The position numbers and the translations under genes are program-made. The notes below the pieces were generated by a model. That model saw only the letters and a list, made by a program, of their open reading frames with translations, was not told where the DNA came from and did no database searches. A DNA stretch of 64,000 bases from Paratinospora sagittata (Eukaryota; Streptophyta; Magnoliopsida; Ranunculales; Menispermaceae). Shown in pieces: positions 35,138 to 47,200 of this stretch (position 1 is its first letter; every line of letters starts with the position of its first letter). The DNA lies in NCBI GenBank assembly GCA_035771175.1, contig CM069605.1:18306288-18370287 (forward strand), in the 5' to 3' direction.

Positions 35138-35507
35138 GTTTGTTGTGGATTATCATGCTTAATGATGTGTGTACTGATATCCTTAATTATTTTGTATAAG
35201 CTACAATTATCTTGCTTGATTCACTGAGTTGTTGACCTCACCTTGTTGCTTCACTTTACAAGGAATTGAGATGAGTGAGGGTTGATCTGTATAGGGGTCG
35301 GTTACCAGTCCCGACGCACGTCGGGACTTATCTTTTTGTAAATGTGTGTCCCTTTTATTTTTGTCTCATGGGAGATCTGTTTGTAACCCTTATTTCACTA
35401 CCTTTATGGGCTCACGCTTCTATTTCAGACACACATATTGTCATACCCTGGTTGGTGAAATGTTGTAATGTATGTTCAACGTTGAACTATTTCTCGGACA
35501 ATATTAA
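35138..35507 (+). mobile_element. 5' LTR, second part, of the non-autonomous element
   Basis: Continues 32053-32756 after the nested solo LTR. It contains a perfect hairpin at 35307-35328 and ends in ACAATATTAA right before the primer-binding site. The exact last base is uncertain (35500 or 35507). Confidence 0.6.
35307..35328. terminator. Perfect 9-bp hairpin in the LTR, possible RNA-processing signal
   Basis: AGTCCCGAC, loop GCAC, GTCGGGACT. A GC-rich stem with a 4-base loop inside the R/U5 part of an LTR. A role in 3'-end formation or packaging is only a guess. Confidence 0.35.
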
Positions 35508-35519
35508 TGGTACCAGAGC
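35508..35519 (+). other. Primer-binding site, initiator Met tRNA type
   Basis: TGGTACCAGAGC, one mismatch from TGGTATCAGAGC. It immediately follows the LTR end and precedes the gag-like ORF remnant, fixing the + orientation of this element. Confidence 0.7.
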
Positions 35520-35872
35520 ATGGTTTTGCGACCAACGTAGACAGTAAACAAACCAAAATTTCCAAAAAAAAAAAAAATTAAATTGAGTATATGTATTAAA
35601 TTTTTTTTTTCAAAACTGAAAGATACATACATTGACTTTTGTATTTTAATTTTTTTTAAAAAAATTTTTGAAAATTCGGTCATGCCAACATAGTATGTGC
35701 CTCCCCAAGTGCCCTTGGGTACTTGGACGTTTTTTCTATAAATGGAAGGGGGGTGGTTCATTCTTCCACACCCCACCCTCTCTCCTCTTTCTACACTGCA
35801 TTTTTGTTGCAATCTTTGAGTTTTTCTACACTTTTTTTCCAAAAAGTTTGTATTTTCAAAAGAAAAAGAGGA

Positions 35873-37275
35873 AAATGGAGCAAGGATCTTCTTAGCCCAA
35901 GAAGAGCAAAATGGAAGAGGATTCATTCTCATGTTGCGATGTGGAGACTAGAAGAGAAGTGAACCTTCCATCGGAGTACCACCCTCACGTCCACGACAAA
36001 CTAAGGGCTTTAAAGTGGCTCAACGTCTTGAAGATGGAAGGTTACGTTTTCCCATCCTCTCTTAGACAATTTTATTCAAATATGTCTATTCAAAATTTTG
36101 ATACTTTGAGTGAGGCCCTCACCATCACTACAGATGTGCATGGTGTACAAATCACCCTAAACCTCGGTTCCTTCTCAAATATCCTGAGAATACCGATGGA
36201 AGAACCAATGTGAAACATCTACTCTGACGTCGACACTCATAGTGTGGTCCCTAACAGTAAGAGTATGCTCCAGTTCCTCACCAGAACTTCTCGATACCCA
36301 ACACCCCGAATTCCCACCAAGAGATTTCGGGATGAGCACCAAGCGTTGTGTCAAATCATGATGCACAACATTCTCCCTCAAAGGAAGAAGAGGTGAACTC
36401 TGACCCAGGAACAATGCTTTATAGTCTACTATTTGGTGAACGAAACTCCCCTCAATCTCCCCTTTATCATACTTAGACACATGGCCAATACTGCCCTACA
36501 CAAGAAGGAAAAACATGGCCCTCCCCTACGGTGCCTTACTAATGAAAATTCTTAGGCGCCTAAGAGTAAAGTTTGACCCTAAGGAGAAACCAACCCCTCT
36601 CTTTAGGGCATCGACCACGACCACTTTGGATCGGTCGAGGGTTGAGGGTAGTAAGCACCATGTTATACGCGTTGACTCAAGCTCAGATGAGGAAGACTTT
36701 GTGATCTCCAAAGTCGCCAAGAACGCACTAAAGGTTCCAAATGAACTAGACCGCGGCTTCTCCGGCCCGACTATGTCCACAGAGGAATTCACTTAGATGA
36801 TGAGTGAACCCCTCCCAAAGGACCCCAGAGGAGGTGAACCCTCTCGCCACCACATTTTTCTTCACCTCCTCCTCCTCCACCACCACAACCGACATCGGAG
36901 ATCGTTAAACTCGTAAGAGAGATTTTGGAGGCAATTAAGGCGAGCGAAGAACAAAACATTGAAAGACACACCAAGCATACAGACGAGCTCAGGAAGCACA
37001 CCGAACGCCTCGACACTTTCTAGGCATTGTACTTTGCTCGCGATGAGCCACATGTAGACTCCCAACTTATCTCCATCCCCATGGAGAACTGGGGACAGTC
37101 CTCTCAGCAGTTCCAGCCCACACCTCAACCGACTAATATAGCCCCCATGGGGTCGGTACTTTCAGGCCTGGACGATGACACTGACTGCTTAATCTGGCAG
37201 TATATCAACCCGTCAGGGGGATCACTCGACGACACGTTAATACCTCAATATAATCCTGATTTCTCAAATCTTTGA
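35873..37275 (+). pseudogene. Gag-like 'putative plant transposon protein' gene, broken (PF20167-like)
   Basis: It opens at ATGGAGCAAGG (35875), meets a stop after six codons, and continues in a second frame (35911-36213) with LRALKWLNVLKMEGYVF and FYSNM, the hallmark 'alkW..l..eGyvfp..vr.FYsNm' order of this protein type. A third open part (36515-36796) has MALPYGALLMKILRRLRV, an acidic serine run (DSSSDEED) and a proline-rich linker. A last part (37027-37275) is acidic and ends at a stop at 37275. There are at least three frame breaks. No protease or polymerase follows. Proteins of this type are carried by non-autonomous plant LTR elements; role unknown. A diverged copy is at 19340-20250. 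Confidence 0.65.
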
Positions 37276-38055
37276 GTTTTACTATTTGTCATCATCCTTA
37301 CATGTTTTGACTTGTTTGCTCTTGATGTGTGCTTTCTTTAAATACTTGAATATAAAAAAACTTGTACAAATCAACAACAAAAAAAGCTTCATGCCAAAAT
37401 TTCAATAGAAACTTAGGCAACCGTTTTGTGATTATTTGTTTGAGTTAGACTATCTATGATAGGTGAACTTGCCCCATTTGGTTTTTGTACTATCAATAAG
37501 TTTGTAGTGGTATGAGACACATCAAACTCACCAGATACTAGAGAAACCTCAGGATACAATGTAGCCTATGACCTGTGTGTAGCAATTCGACTAAACAATC
37601 ATCCATTCAACAAAACATCCAAAAAACTCGTTGAACATTGGCGAAAAAACCCTTGCAATAGTCTACTTACCACGATTACGACGTATAGATAAATGCAATG
37701 GCGTTGCTTGGGCGTTGGCATTGGAGAGAAGAAGAAAAACCGGTGGTGTTGCCGTTGGAAAGAAGAAGAAGAAGACAGTGGGGTGAGAATAGGAGGATAT
37801 TTTTTTTTGGTTTTTTTAATGTTAGTTTAGTAAATTTGATTGAGGATATTTTAAGGATAAACAAAAAAAATATGGACTGGGGTGTAAATAGTCCATAAAT
37901 GGGGTTCATTTAGCTGTTTTTTTTTTTTTTTTTTTTTTTTTTTTGTAGTTTTGTGTGGCAAAGATGGTGATAAATTGGGGTTGAAATAGTAGCCCTTTAG
38001 TTATTATCAATAACGACCCAACAAACGAAAACGAAACGCTCGAATCCGAGCAGAC
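37276..38055 (+). promoter_or_regulatory. Upstream region and 5' UTR of the helicase gene
   Basis: No ORF with homology. The last 140 bases before the start codon hold a 28-base T run (37917-37944), then a non-repetitive leader. The ATG at 38056 is in the context GACATGG, with G at +4. No clear TATA box lies at a fitting distance, as is common for plant housekeeping genes. The retroelement remnant ends only 780 bp upstream of the ATG, so the native promoter is short or partly repeat-derived. Confidence 0.45.
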
Positions 38056-38220
38056 ATGGCTGAACACGACAAACAATTCGAAGTCGAAGTTCGAAGTCTT
38101 GCAGGCGAATCCAGCATCATTTCGATTTCTCCGAACCGTACGATCGAAGAGTTAAAGCTACTGTTGAAGCAATCCTTTTTTCCCGCGCAAATCTCTCAGA
38201 ATTTTCATCTCTTCTTCAAG
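38056..38220 (+). CDS. HRQ1: HRQ1 exon 1: ubiquitin-like domain, first half
   Basis: 55 codons from the ATG. FEVEVRSLAGESSIISI followed by TIEELKLLLKQ matches the beta-hairpin, then helix, of ubiquitin-like folds. Donor is AAG|GTAAGA, phase 0. The 94-nt intron 1 ends at CTAG. Confidence 0.85.
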
Positions 38221-41200
38221 GTAAGAATTCAAGTAAAAATAAGTAGAATGAAAGCGAAATTAGGGCTTCTGTTTCGTCTTCAATCGTTCTTAACATTGAT
38301 ATTTCCGGTTCTAGGGTTCTAAAATGATGGCAAAATGTTCAATAGCCAGCTACTCCATCAACAAAACGGATTTCATTGTTTTCGTGCCTTTCACGAAGAA
38401 TAGTAGGCTTAAGATTCACGATCAACCATCAGAACCGACTACAACCCTTCCGAGAACCTCATCGTTTGCCGATTCAGCGTGGTCTGATCTTATGCAAGAT
38501 CTCTCATCATTATCTGATCCCTCGACGCGCGAAACTGACTTGAACATAGCTTCACAGAGTAAAAATGATCAAGAAAGGGTCGCGTTGGGCGATGAAAGAG
38601 TTACTCGTCTTTGTTCGAGCAATTCGAAACGGAAGAGAGTATTGGAAAGGGATAGGTCACAGAATGATGCTCTTAATAGTATTCTTTGTTCGGATAATGT
38701 TTCTAGTGAAAGGATTATCGAGGTTTCTGAGCAGTTGGATTGTTTGTCTGATTCAGAGACGGGAAAATGTTCGTTGTTAACGATCTTGCATTCTGATCAA
38801 GGAAAATCATGCGTTTGTCCTGCCTGGTTGAAGATTATACTAAAGACATTTTCATTCTTAAATGTTTTTGCCGGGTTTCTAAAAATGCAGCAACTGGAGC
38901 TTACTTTGGATCGTTTAGAGGGTGCAATTATGCAGCTTGATAGGTTTGGACTTGAAATTGGAGTTGCTGATGTTGAACGCCTTTCGATTCTTTGTCCACA
39001 AGTGAGTAGCTACAGCGTTAGGAATGATTTTAACCTTATTCTTGTTTTAATTATTTAACATGTGTTTTTGTGGTTTGACGCATCTGCTTTTGGCATCATT
39101 TTTAAATTCAGTTTTCTGTATTTAAAAGCATAAAGTCAAAAAAGTTTGAACAAACTTGTTTGGTATAGTGTCACTCAAAAACTGTTTTTACAAAAAAGTT
39201 AAAATAAACTGCTTGTTTTTTGAAAACATATAAAAGTTATTTTTTGGGTTTTTCTTTGGTTGGTTTATAAAGAATGAGAAAATGATGAGACCTATAATAG
39301 CCTTTTTTTATTTTTTAAACTTGATTTATGTAAAATCTTAAACAAACCAAACAAGTTTTCCTTGTTTTCAAATTTTGAAAATAATTTTTAAATATGTTGC
39401 CAAACACATTTTTAGAAACTATAAATCTACTAAATAAGAGATCATATCCCAATATCTTGAAAACTGTTTTTAAATTGAATGCTAAACTTACCTCTAATTA
39501 GTGCCATGGGACTTGGTAATTGCAGTCATTTTGCTGGTTTCTCCAGTTCAAATTTTTGTGCTTTTATACATTTTTTTTTTTCATTTGTAGTATTTGGTTT
39601 GACATTGATGTAGCTTCTTCCTCTGATTATCATATGCTTCTGAATCACTTTGTAGGTTGTAAAGTTTGGTGATGATGTTGAGGCTGTAAGATTAAGTGAC
39701 ACTATTTGCATTAGCAATCCTGCAACAGAATTGAAAGATCCATGTGACACTGCAGATAATCATACAATTGGTACTGTTAAGACAGGCTGGGTTCTTTTAT
39801 CTGTTTTTAAGGGTCAAACATTGATTATTATGTTTATTTTGTGTTTGCTTTTGTGTGCTGTAGTTAGAAAATCTTCATCTATATCAGCAACTATAAATAC
39901 GATAAAGAAGCGGGAGATTTCTTTCAAAAGAAATTTACTGGGAGCTTTTCAAATTACCATGGTATGTTCTCTTTGTAGAGTGAAACTGCAATTTGATGCG
40001 CAATTAAAGATTTCTTTGCTGTTTTTTTTTTTTTTTGATGAATATAATATCTATTAAAAATAAATTAATCTCACTTGTAAGGGAAATTCTTATTTATTTT
40101 ATTTTATTTTTTCCTAAAGAAACAAAGAAATATGTTAAAATAAGATAAAATAGAGGAGACAATGGAAAGGCTTGGAGAACAAGAAGTCCACCAACCAATA
40201 CCATGGTGAAAATGCTACATTAGATTAGACCAACTCCTAAGCCACTTGGAAAGACGGGGAGAATTGCCAATTTCTTGACTTCTATACAATTGGAAGCCCA
40301 AAACTATGGGAAAGTTCAATTGCTTGTCCTCAAAGATTCTGTTGCTCCTTTAAAACCAAATTGACCGCACAATTGAAAGGATTGGAATCCTCCAAATATT
40401 CTTGGTTCTGTTGGGTTGATTGGTGAACATGGTGAAGGAGATTAACTCTGAGGCTAATTGGTTTTCTAAACAAAATATTGATGTCTTGACTAATCTTGCC
40501 CATGACTCTTTGCAATTAAGGAGCATTATATGAAAATGTGTTCCGCTGACTCGCTATCTTGGTGCCGGAGAGCGCACCATTGGCAGGAGGGAGGGGGGGG
40601 TGGGGAGGAACACAATGATGGTCTCCTCTTCAAGATTGTGTCAAATGTCAGTAGTATTGACCTTCCTGTGAATTGTTAACCAACCTAGAATCTTCATCTT
40701 GGAAGGCATTTAAGTGGACCAAATGGAGGCAAGGTGATTGGGGGTTTGGTTGGGCTTGTTGAGGTTGTTGATAAGAGAGGCCTAAAAGGATTTGCAAGTG
40801 AAAAAACCTTAATGATAAAGGGTCTATGATCTTTTGTTTTGTATGTTACCTTAGTTCCTAAAAAATGAACTTGATCTATAAGCGAAGAAGCATGAGGGGA
40901 TCTACAAGTGAAAGGGGACATTCTTAATAAAGTACTAATTGTATGAGTGTGAGTTCGCTAAAAAGGTGTGGCAAGAATGGGAGTCCATGCTTCAATGGGA
41001 GGGTTTCTCTAGAAACTCCTCCCTTTGGGAATTTTCCAACGAGTCTACCCTCTTGAGACGTTTCAAGGACTATTGGCGAGTTATTGTTTTTGCAGTTGTT
41101 TGGTCTATTTGGAAAGAGAGGAACACTTGTATTTTTGATAATCAGGAAAATGACTTCAGGGTTGTTTGGGAAAATTCTTTCTTTTTGTCTTCCCTTTTGG

Positions 41201-44200
41201 TTAGCACTAGCAAACTTTCTAGAGGTTATCAATTGGGTGATTGGCTGAGGGGGTGGCGTCTATTTTGTCCAGTCTTGTTTTTTTAATCCGGGTGTATTTC
41301 TTCTGTATAACACTTTATACTTAATACAATTCATTTGTTTCTTGTCGAAAATAAAATAAAATAAAGTACTAATTGTAATTGTTATCAAATTTGTGGTTGT
41401 TTATGCCCACTAGTCTGCTACTTCTCATATTTCCATTTAATGATGCATGACTTGGAATCACCATTTGGATTGATGGCTACTACTATAAATGCTGAAAAAT
41501 GAACAAAAATGATATGGTAGACTATTTCATTCAGTGCAGTGACATAAATATCTTTAATACACAAAATGGAATCATAAATATATTGAGTTACTAGACCTTG
41601 TGGAAGGAGGTATCATATTGTCTTATGGAAGGACCTCTACCCCACTATTAGTGTATTACTGTTGGTTATTTGGAGATAGTGTTGTCAAAGGCGGTGAGAA
41701 GATATGCCTGTCTAGGCGAAGTCATGCCTGGGAGAGATGTAAAATATTTGTTCATAGGTCCTTGAAGAATTATTCATTTATTTGTAGGTCCTTGAACAAT
41801 TAGATAATTACTTCTGGACATATATGTAATTTTGCACTCATTGGTATTTTTCCGTATGAAATCAAATATCTATACTAATATAAAGAGGATTTTGGGCAAT
41901 TGATGGTGAAGCCTTTTTGCCACCGGTACTACCCAAAATGCCCCTATTTAATCTTACTCGTCATATTTATGAAAACGCTAAGTTAAAAGATTGACAAGGG
42001 TATTTGAGCAGTTTTGTTATTATAATTGAAAGATATTCAGTTATAAATATTTTCTTCAGTGGAAATTGCTCTCCACTCCAAACCGGTTTCTCCCACGTCT
42101 CCTATTATTTCTCATCTTATTTGATAGAGAAAAGTTAAACGTACCAACGTGTCCCTAACCATCTAATCAGTTAACTTCCTTCTTCACATTCTATTCCAAT
42201 GTCACCAATTCAAGGTCCTCTCAAAAGCTGAGAGAACTGAGGTGTTGCATCAGGTTTTCATTCCATTAATGGATTATAGAACCGATTAGGCTCGCAACAT
42301 TTTAATCAAACCATTGGAGCTTGGTGTAAGAGAAGTGTGTGAGAAGGTGTTGGCGTACCATTCGAAGGAAGGAAGTAGAAGTCTAGATTTAAATACTAAG
42401 AAAAATCAATGTATCAAACAAAAAGCAAATACTTGAGAGATGATGATAGAGGAGAAAATGAAATGGTGAAGGAATAATGAAAATGAAATGGTGAAGGAAT
42501 AATGAAATACCCAACTAAAACCCAAAAGAAAACCCCCAAATCCAAACATAAATATCCCTAAACATACCAAATCATGTACAAATGCCACTATCTATCGAAC
42601 CCCTTAAAATATTTACCCCAAATTCATGGTGTTTGAATAGTGGGTTTGCAGGATGGATTTGCAAAAGTTGAACTTGAAACCTTGGGGTTCCAAAACCACC
42701 TCTTTACCAATTGCACCAACTCCATTTTGGCTAAAATTACTTCTTTTAACTTCACAACTTTTTCTAAGCTAGTTTAACTTTATCTACTGGACTTACATAT
42801 TATTTTATGGGTTGTACTTTTGTTAGTTCTTCTATTTCTATTCATCAATTATAAAACCTCTTTTGGACTATTAATTAATCAAAGCTTTTATCATTAGGGA
42901 AAAACAAGGTCTGCTAAAAGGTTAAACATGCTTGCCCTTGAAGATCTACTACAATGTATGAAATATAGGAATACTGTAACAAGGTGCAGTGAAGCAAAGC
43001 GTGCAAGAACAAGTCAGTCTATTGCATCAAGTTCTCAATCTGGGAAAATACGTTGTCAAGTAGGTGGTGACCTATATTATACTTATTTTATTGTCTAGGG
43101 TGTTCATAAAGGTTATATTGTGATCTTGTCAACTTTCTTTATTATCTCATCTAAGTGTTGTTTGCAATTTCTTGTGAGCAAATGGTATTTTGTGTGGCTG
43201 TCATTTGATTTAATATTGATATTGATATTTAGGATGTTGAAACTGTAAATGTTTAATGTAAGCATGCTACTAATACAATTAGTTCCCATTGAATGGATGG
43301 TGTGGGCTTTTGCTTTTCCATTTTGCTTCTAAAAATAAAGATGTCATTGCCAATGCTATACTAGATAACTAAGTAAAACTATTAACTATTTAGTTGATTG
43401 AGCATTGGCTTAAAAGCTCAAGGTGCCCCTTTTTTGGTAGAGTTTTCTTTTGAGTAGCACTCACCCTTCCTTATGGATGTCATTTGTCTTTATTGCACCG
43501 GATTGACAATTGTGAAATTGAAGACATACTATTTGTTCAAAGACTTTAGGTAGTCAAAACTACTATGTTGGAGAAAATAGGAGGTGAAAGAAAGCTTCCA
43601 AGTTGAGTAATTAAAATAATTGTAAAAAAAAAGAAAAAAAAAAAGAAAAAAGTTGTCTAGGTGTGTCCTAGGGTGCACCCTAGGTACCTTGATTGGCTCC
43701 CTGGTGGAGCATCCAACTTAGGCTTGTGCTTGGGTGTGCCTCAACCTAAACACAAGGCACACTAAAGCTATTGCTAGAGTTGTGCAAACCTTTTTATGTG
43801 CTTAGACCAATTCTTTGTAAGGACTCTTTCCCCAAACCCCTTATAATCCACTTGGGTAATTTCGATTAGCATAAGGGACTCCTAGCCTTGGTGTTTTTCC
43901 TTTAGAATGACCTTTCAGCAACAAATGCTTCCTAAAACCTATTCTTGGAACTCTTAAACAATTGATAATAGTTATTACTTACATCTTAATTCTACTCATA
44001 GATATTAAATCAATGCGACTTTTGACCATGGACCGAAAATTCGACTTTGCTCACTTGAAAATCGGAATTAATTCGGGGAAGTTTAATTCGACATGGAGAA
44101 TTTTTGTAAACATTCGGTAAATTAGAGAAGTTTAGAGAATTTTTGCATAGATGCTAAATATCTAGATTTATTGTAATGTAAGCTAAAAACTAATACATAT

Positions 44201-47200
44201 GGACACTTTTAATACATGAAAATATCCATAAATGACCTAACAAAATCAATCTTGTTAAGTGGGTTGATGAATTTGAAATGGTGGCTTTTCGACTTAATCC
44301 CTTTTCTATGTTTTGATTTTTCAATTTTGTGGCAGTTAAGTCTTAACCATATACTTTGCTAGTTTGACATTCCACATTGCCTAATCTATTAGTTTATTAT
44401 TCCAATATATTGCTTTTTCATCTTGTTTTATAAGATTTTAACTAAAAGAACATGACTTTGGAAACTCTTTCAATTTATTTTTTAATTTTGGTCTCATTTA
44501 TTCTTTCTTTATTTTTGTTTTTCTTACTTCTTTTCTTCTTTTTTCCATAAGCTATATCCCATTAAATTACATGATTTGTTAGCTTGTTAGATTATTTTTT
44601 TTATTTATGTTAATATGTTACTTGATGAAGTTAAAAATAGTGCATAATTATTGGTAATTTTTTTTAAAAAATTTTATTGATGAAATAACACATGCTTACT
44701 TCTCTATTAAATTTTATCGAATTTTGTCGGATTTCATTGAATTTGGTGTCGATTTTTGCATTTTCTAATTGAAAAAATTAAACTTTTGTTGAAGTTTAAC
44801 GAATTTGTCAAATTTTATTGAATTTTTTCGGCGAATTTTTGTATTTTTTCTATTACATCCACTTCGCACTTTGATGGTTCAAAAAATTGAATTAATTCGT
44901 TGAAATTCGGCTAATTAATTCGATTTTTTGAACCATGCTTTTGACTTATCGTATAATTCAAGGCGAATCGCATCAACAATTATTCAATTTGTGAATAAAT
45001 CAAGAGTAGAACTTTTGAATGAGTTGTTAGATTTGACACAAAACTAATTGAACTCTTTCAAAGTTCAATTCTTTTTTAATTTTTAATTTTAATTTTTATT
45101 TTATAACCTATTGCTACACTTGGGCTTCTTAAAATTTTAGGTTTGTCTATATTGCACATGACTAGGAGAAAGGCTTCGCTTCTTGCTTTTTCTCCCTTTT
45201 TCCCCTTCATGAACAGTGTTCAAGCCTCTTGGAGAGAACACTGGAAGGTGGTGTGTTTGGTAGTGTTGTGGTCCTTATGGATGGCACAGAACAAACGTGT
45301 GTTTCATGACGAGATGTATTCGGCGGCTAAAGTGTGGGAGAATTCTCACCTTCTAGCTTCCTTTTTGGTTGCCAATAGTAACCTGTCAAAAGGTTACTCC
45401 TTAGGGGATTGGCTTAGAGGGTGGGGCAATGTTGTATCACCTTAGGAATTAGGGTGGGCTGGACTGCTGTTATTGTTGTATAGTTTATTTTTTACTTTTA
45501 CTTACTTATATATAATATTTCTTAGTTTCTTTTTTTTAAAAAAAAAAAAAAAAAGTAATCTTTTTTTTTTTCCATTTAATTGGCGTTATACAATCTTTCG
45601 TTTGATAAAAGCTATTGAGTGTTTGACGATATCTATCCTTATTTCTTTCAATTTTAGGGTTTTTTTTATTTGATGTAATGGGTGTATTTTCATATTATAT
45701 TTGTGTTTTGAGAGGTGAGAATCAATGGGAGGATATACACAAATTGGGAACATGGATTTTTGGTGCACCCTAATTGTAAGAACTATTCAAGGAGTTATAT
45801 TTTAGAATGAAACATAATCTTGCAATTTGCAAAGACATGCAACAATGATTGTTACAAAGAAAGGAAAGGAGGAAATAAGAAAAAGATAATAGGGTGTTTT
45901 ATACAAGAGGGGGAAGAGTTGAGATATACAACCCAAATAAGTAAAGAAGTTATTATTGTATTATTTGAGTTCTTTTTTTATTTTTTTATTTAGGTATTTC
46001 TTAATTTAAAAAAATATTCGAAACGATTTTAAGATATACGAGTTGAATTCTATCACTGTTAACAATTTTATGCTTTGATTCCAATATATGGATTATAACA
46101 TTGTCTCAACTTTTCTCAAGAAGTTTAGAACAGGTGGAGTATTCATTTTCTAGTGGTCAATGCCTAAGAGGGTGCATCTTTCGTTCTAATGGCTGGGTCC
46201 CCGACCATGTGGAAGAAACATTGAAGAGTTGTTGGCTTTGTAGTGGTGTGGTTCAATTGGAAAGAGAGAAACAATGAGATTTTTGATGGGGAAGCTTTGG
46301 AATCTTTTTTGATTTAGGAGAAATCCCAATTCTTATTGAACTACAATTTTTTTGTTTTTGAAGAAACAAACATAGATATATTTATATTGGGTGTCAAACT
46401 ATCATTTTGTCTTATGGTGTAGCCTTAGTGGTTGGGTTAGGGGATGGGCGGAATTTTTGAATTTCTTAAACTTTTAGGTGTCTAGGAAGAATGCCTTGTC
46501 CTTCTTTGGACCTTTGCTCTTGCTAGTTGCCAGGTTGTTTTCCTTTTTTAATACATTTCCTATTTCTTATAAAAAAACTTATATGAATGAAAAGAACGTG
46601 TATTGAGTTGTGAAAGACATTTTGATACTTGCATATAAAATAAAAGATATGAAGAGTTGTGTAAATTAAGGTAGTTAAAGGTGCTAGACACAAGTAGCTT
46701 TTGACGCTTGAGGCTTGAGGCGCAAAGCGAGCACATGTCTAAATTAAATGTGGCAAAAAACGCAAAAAAAGATAATTATACATTAATACAAACAAAACTA
46801 GACTTCAACGATGAAGCATGATAAAATATCATTAAGACAAAACCTAAACATCGATGCATTTCTCCTTTATAAATTTCACTTTAACAACCATGAAATATTC
46901 AATATCTCATTTCTCAAGTTGTGAACATTTCTTAATTCTCAAATTGTAGTTGTCAAAATCGTGACCCAAATGATTGAATCCTACAAGTGACGATTATATT
47001 CACCCAAAATGGTTTGAACTTTATTCATGGATCGCTATACCTGTGAAGTGCTATACCTGTGAATCGATCTAACTTGATGGTTAATCGTATCTGAATCAGA
47101 TCGAATTGCTAGCTTAATTGTAGTGAATTAGCTCAAATCAATTTTTTTTGACAGGAAACATTAGTATTTATATTAGTTTAAACTGCAAATAGCAGGGTAT

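Noticed and set aside
35504..35932. 142-codon minus-strand frame
   Set aside because: Antisense to the LTR end and gag-like remnant; composition follows poly-T and poly-A runs.
39731..40057. Single 108-codon exon including the 93-nt segment
   Set aside because: Treated as two exons because the extra residues are hydrophobic and unlike the linker, and a good acceptor precedes 39864. Retention is noted as a finding instead.
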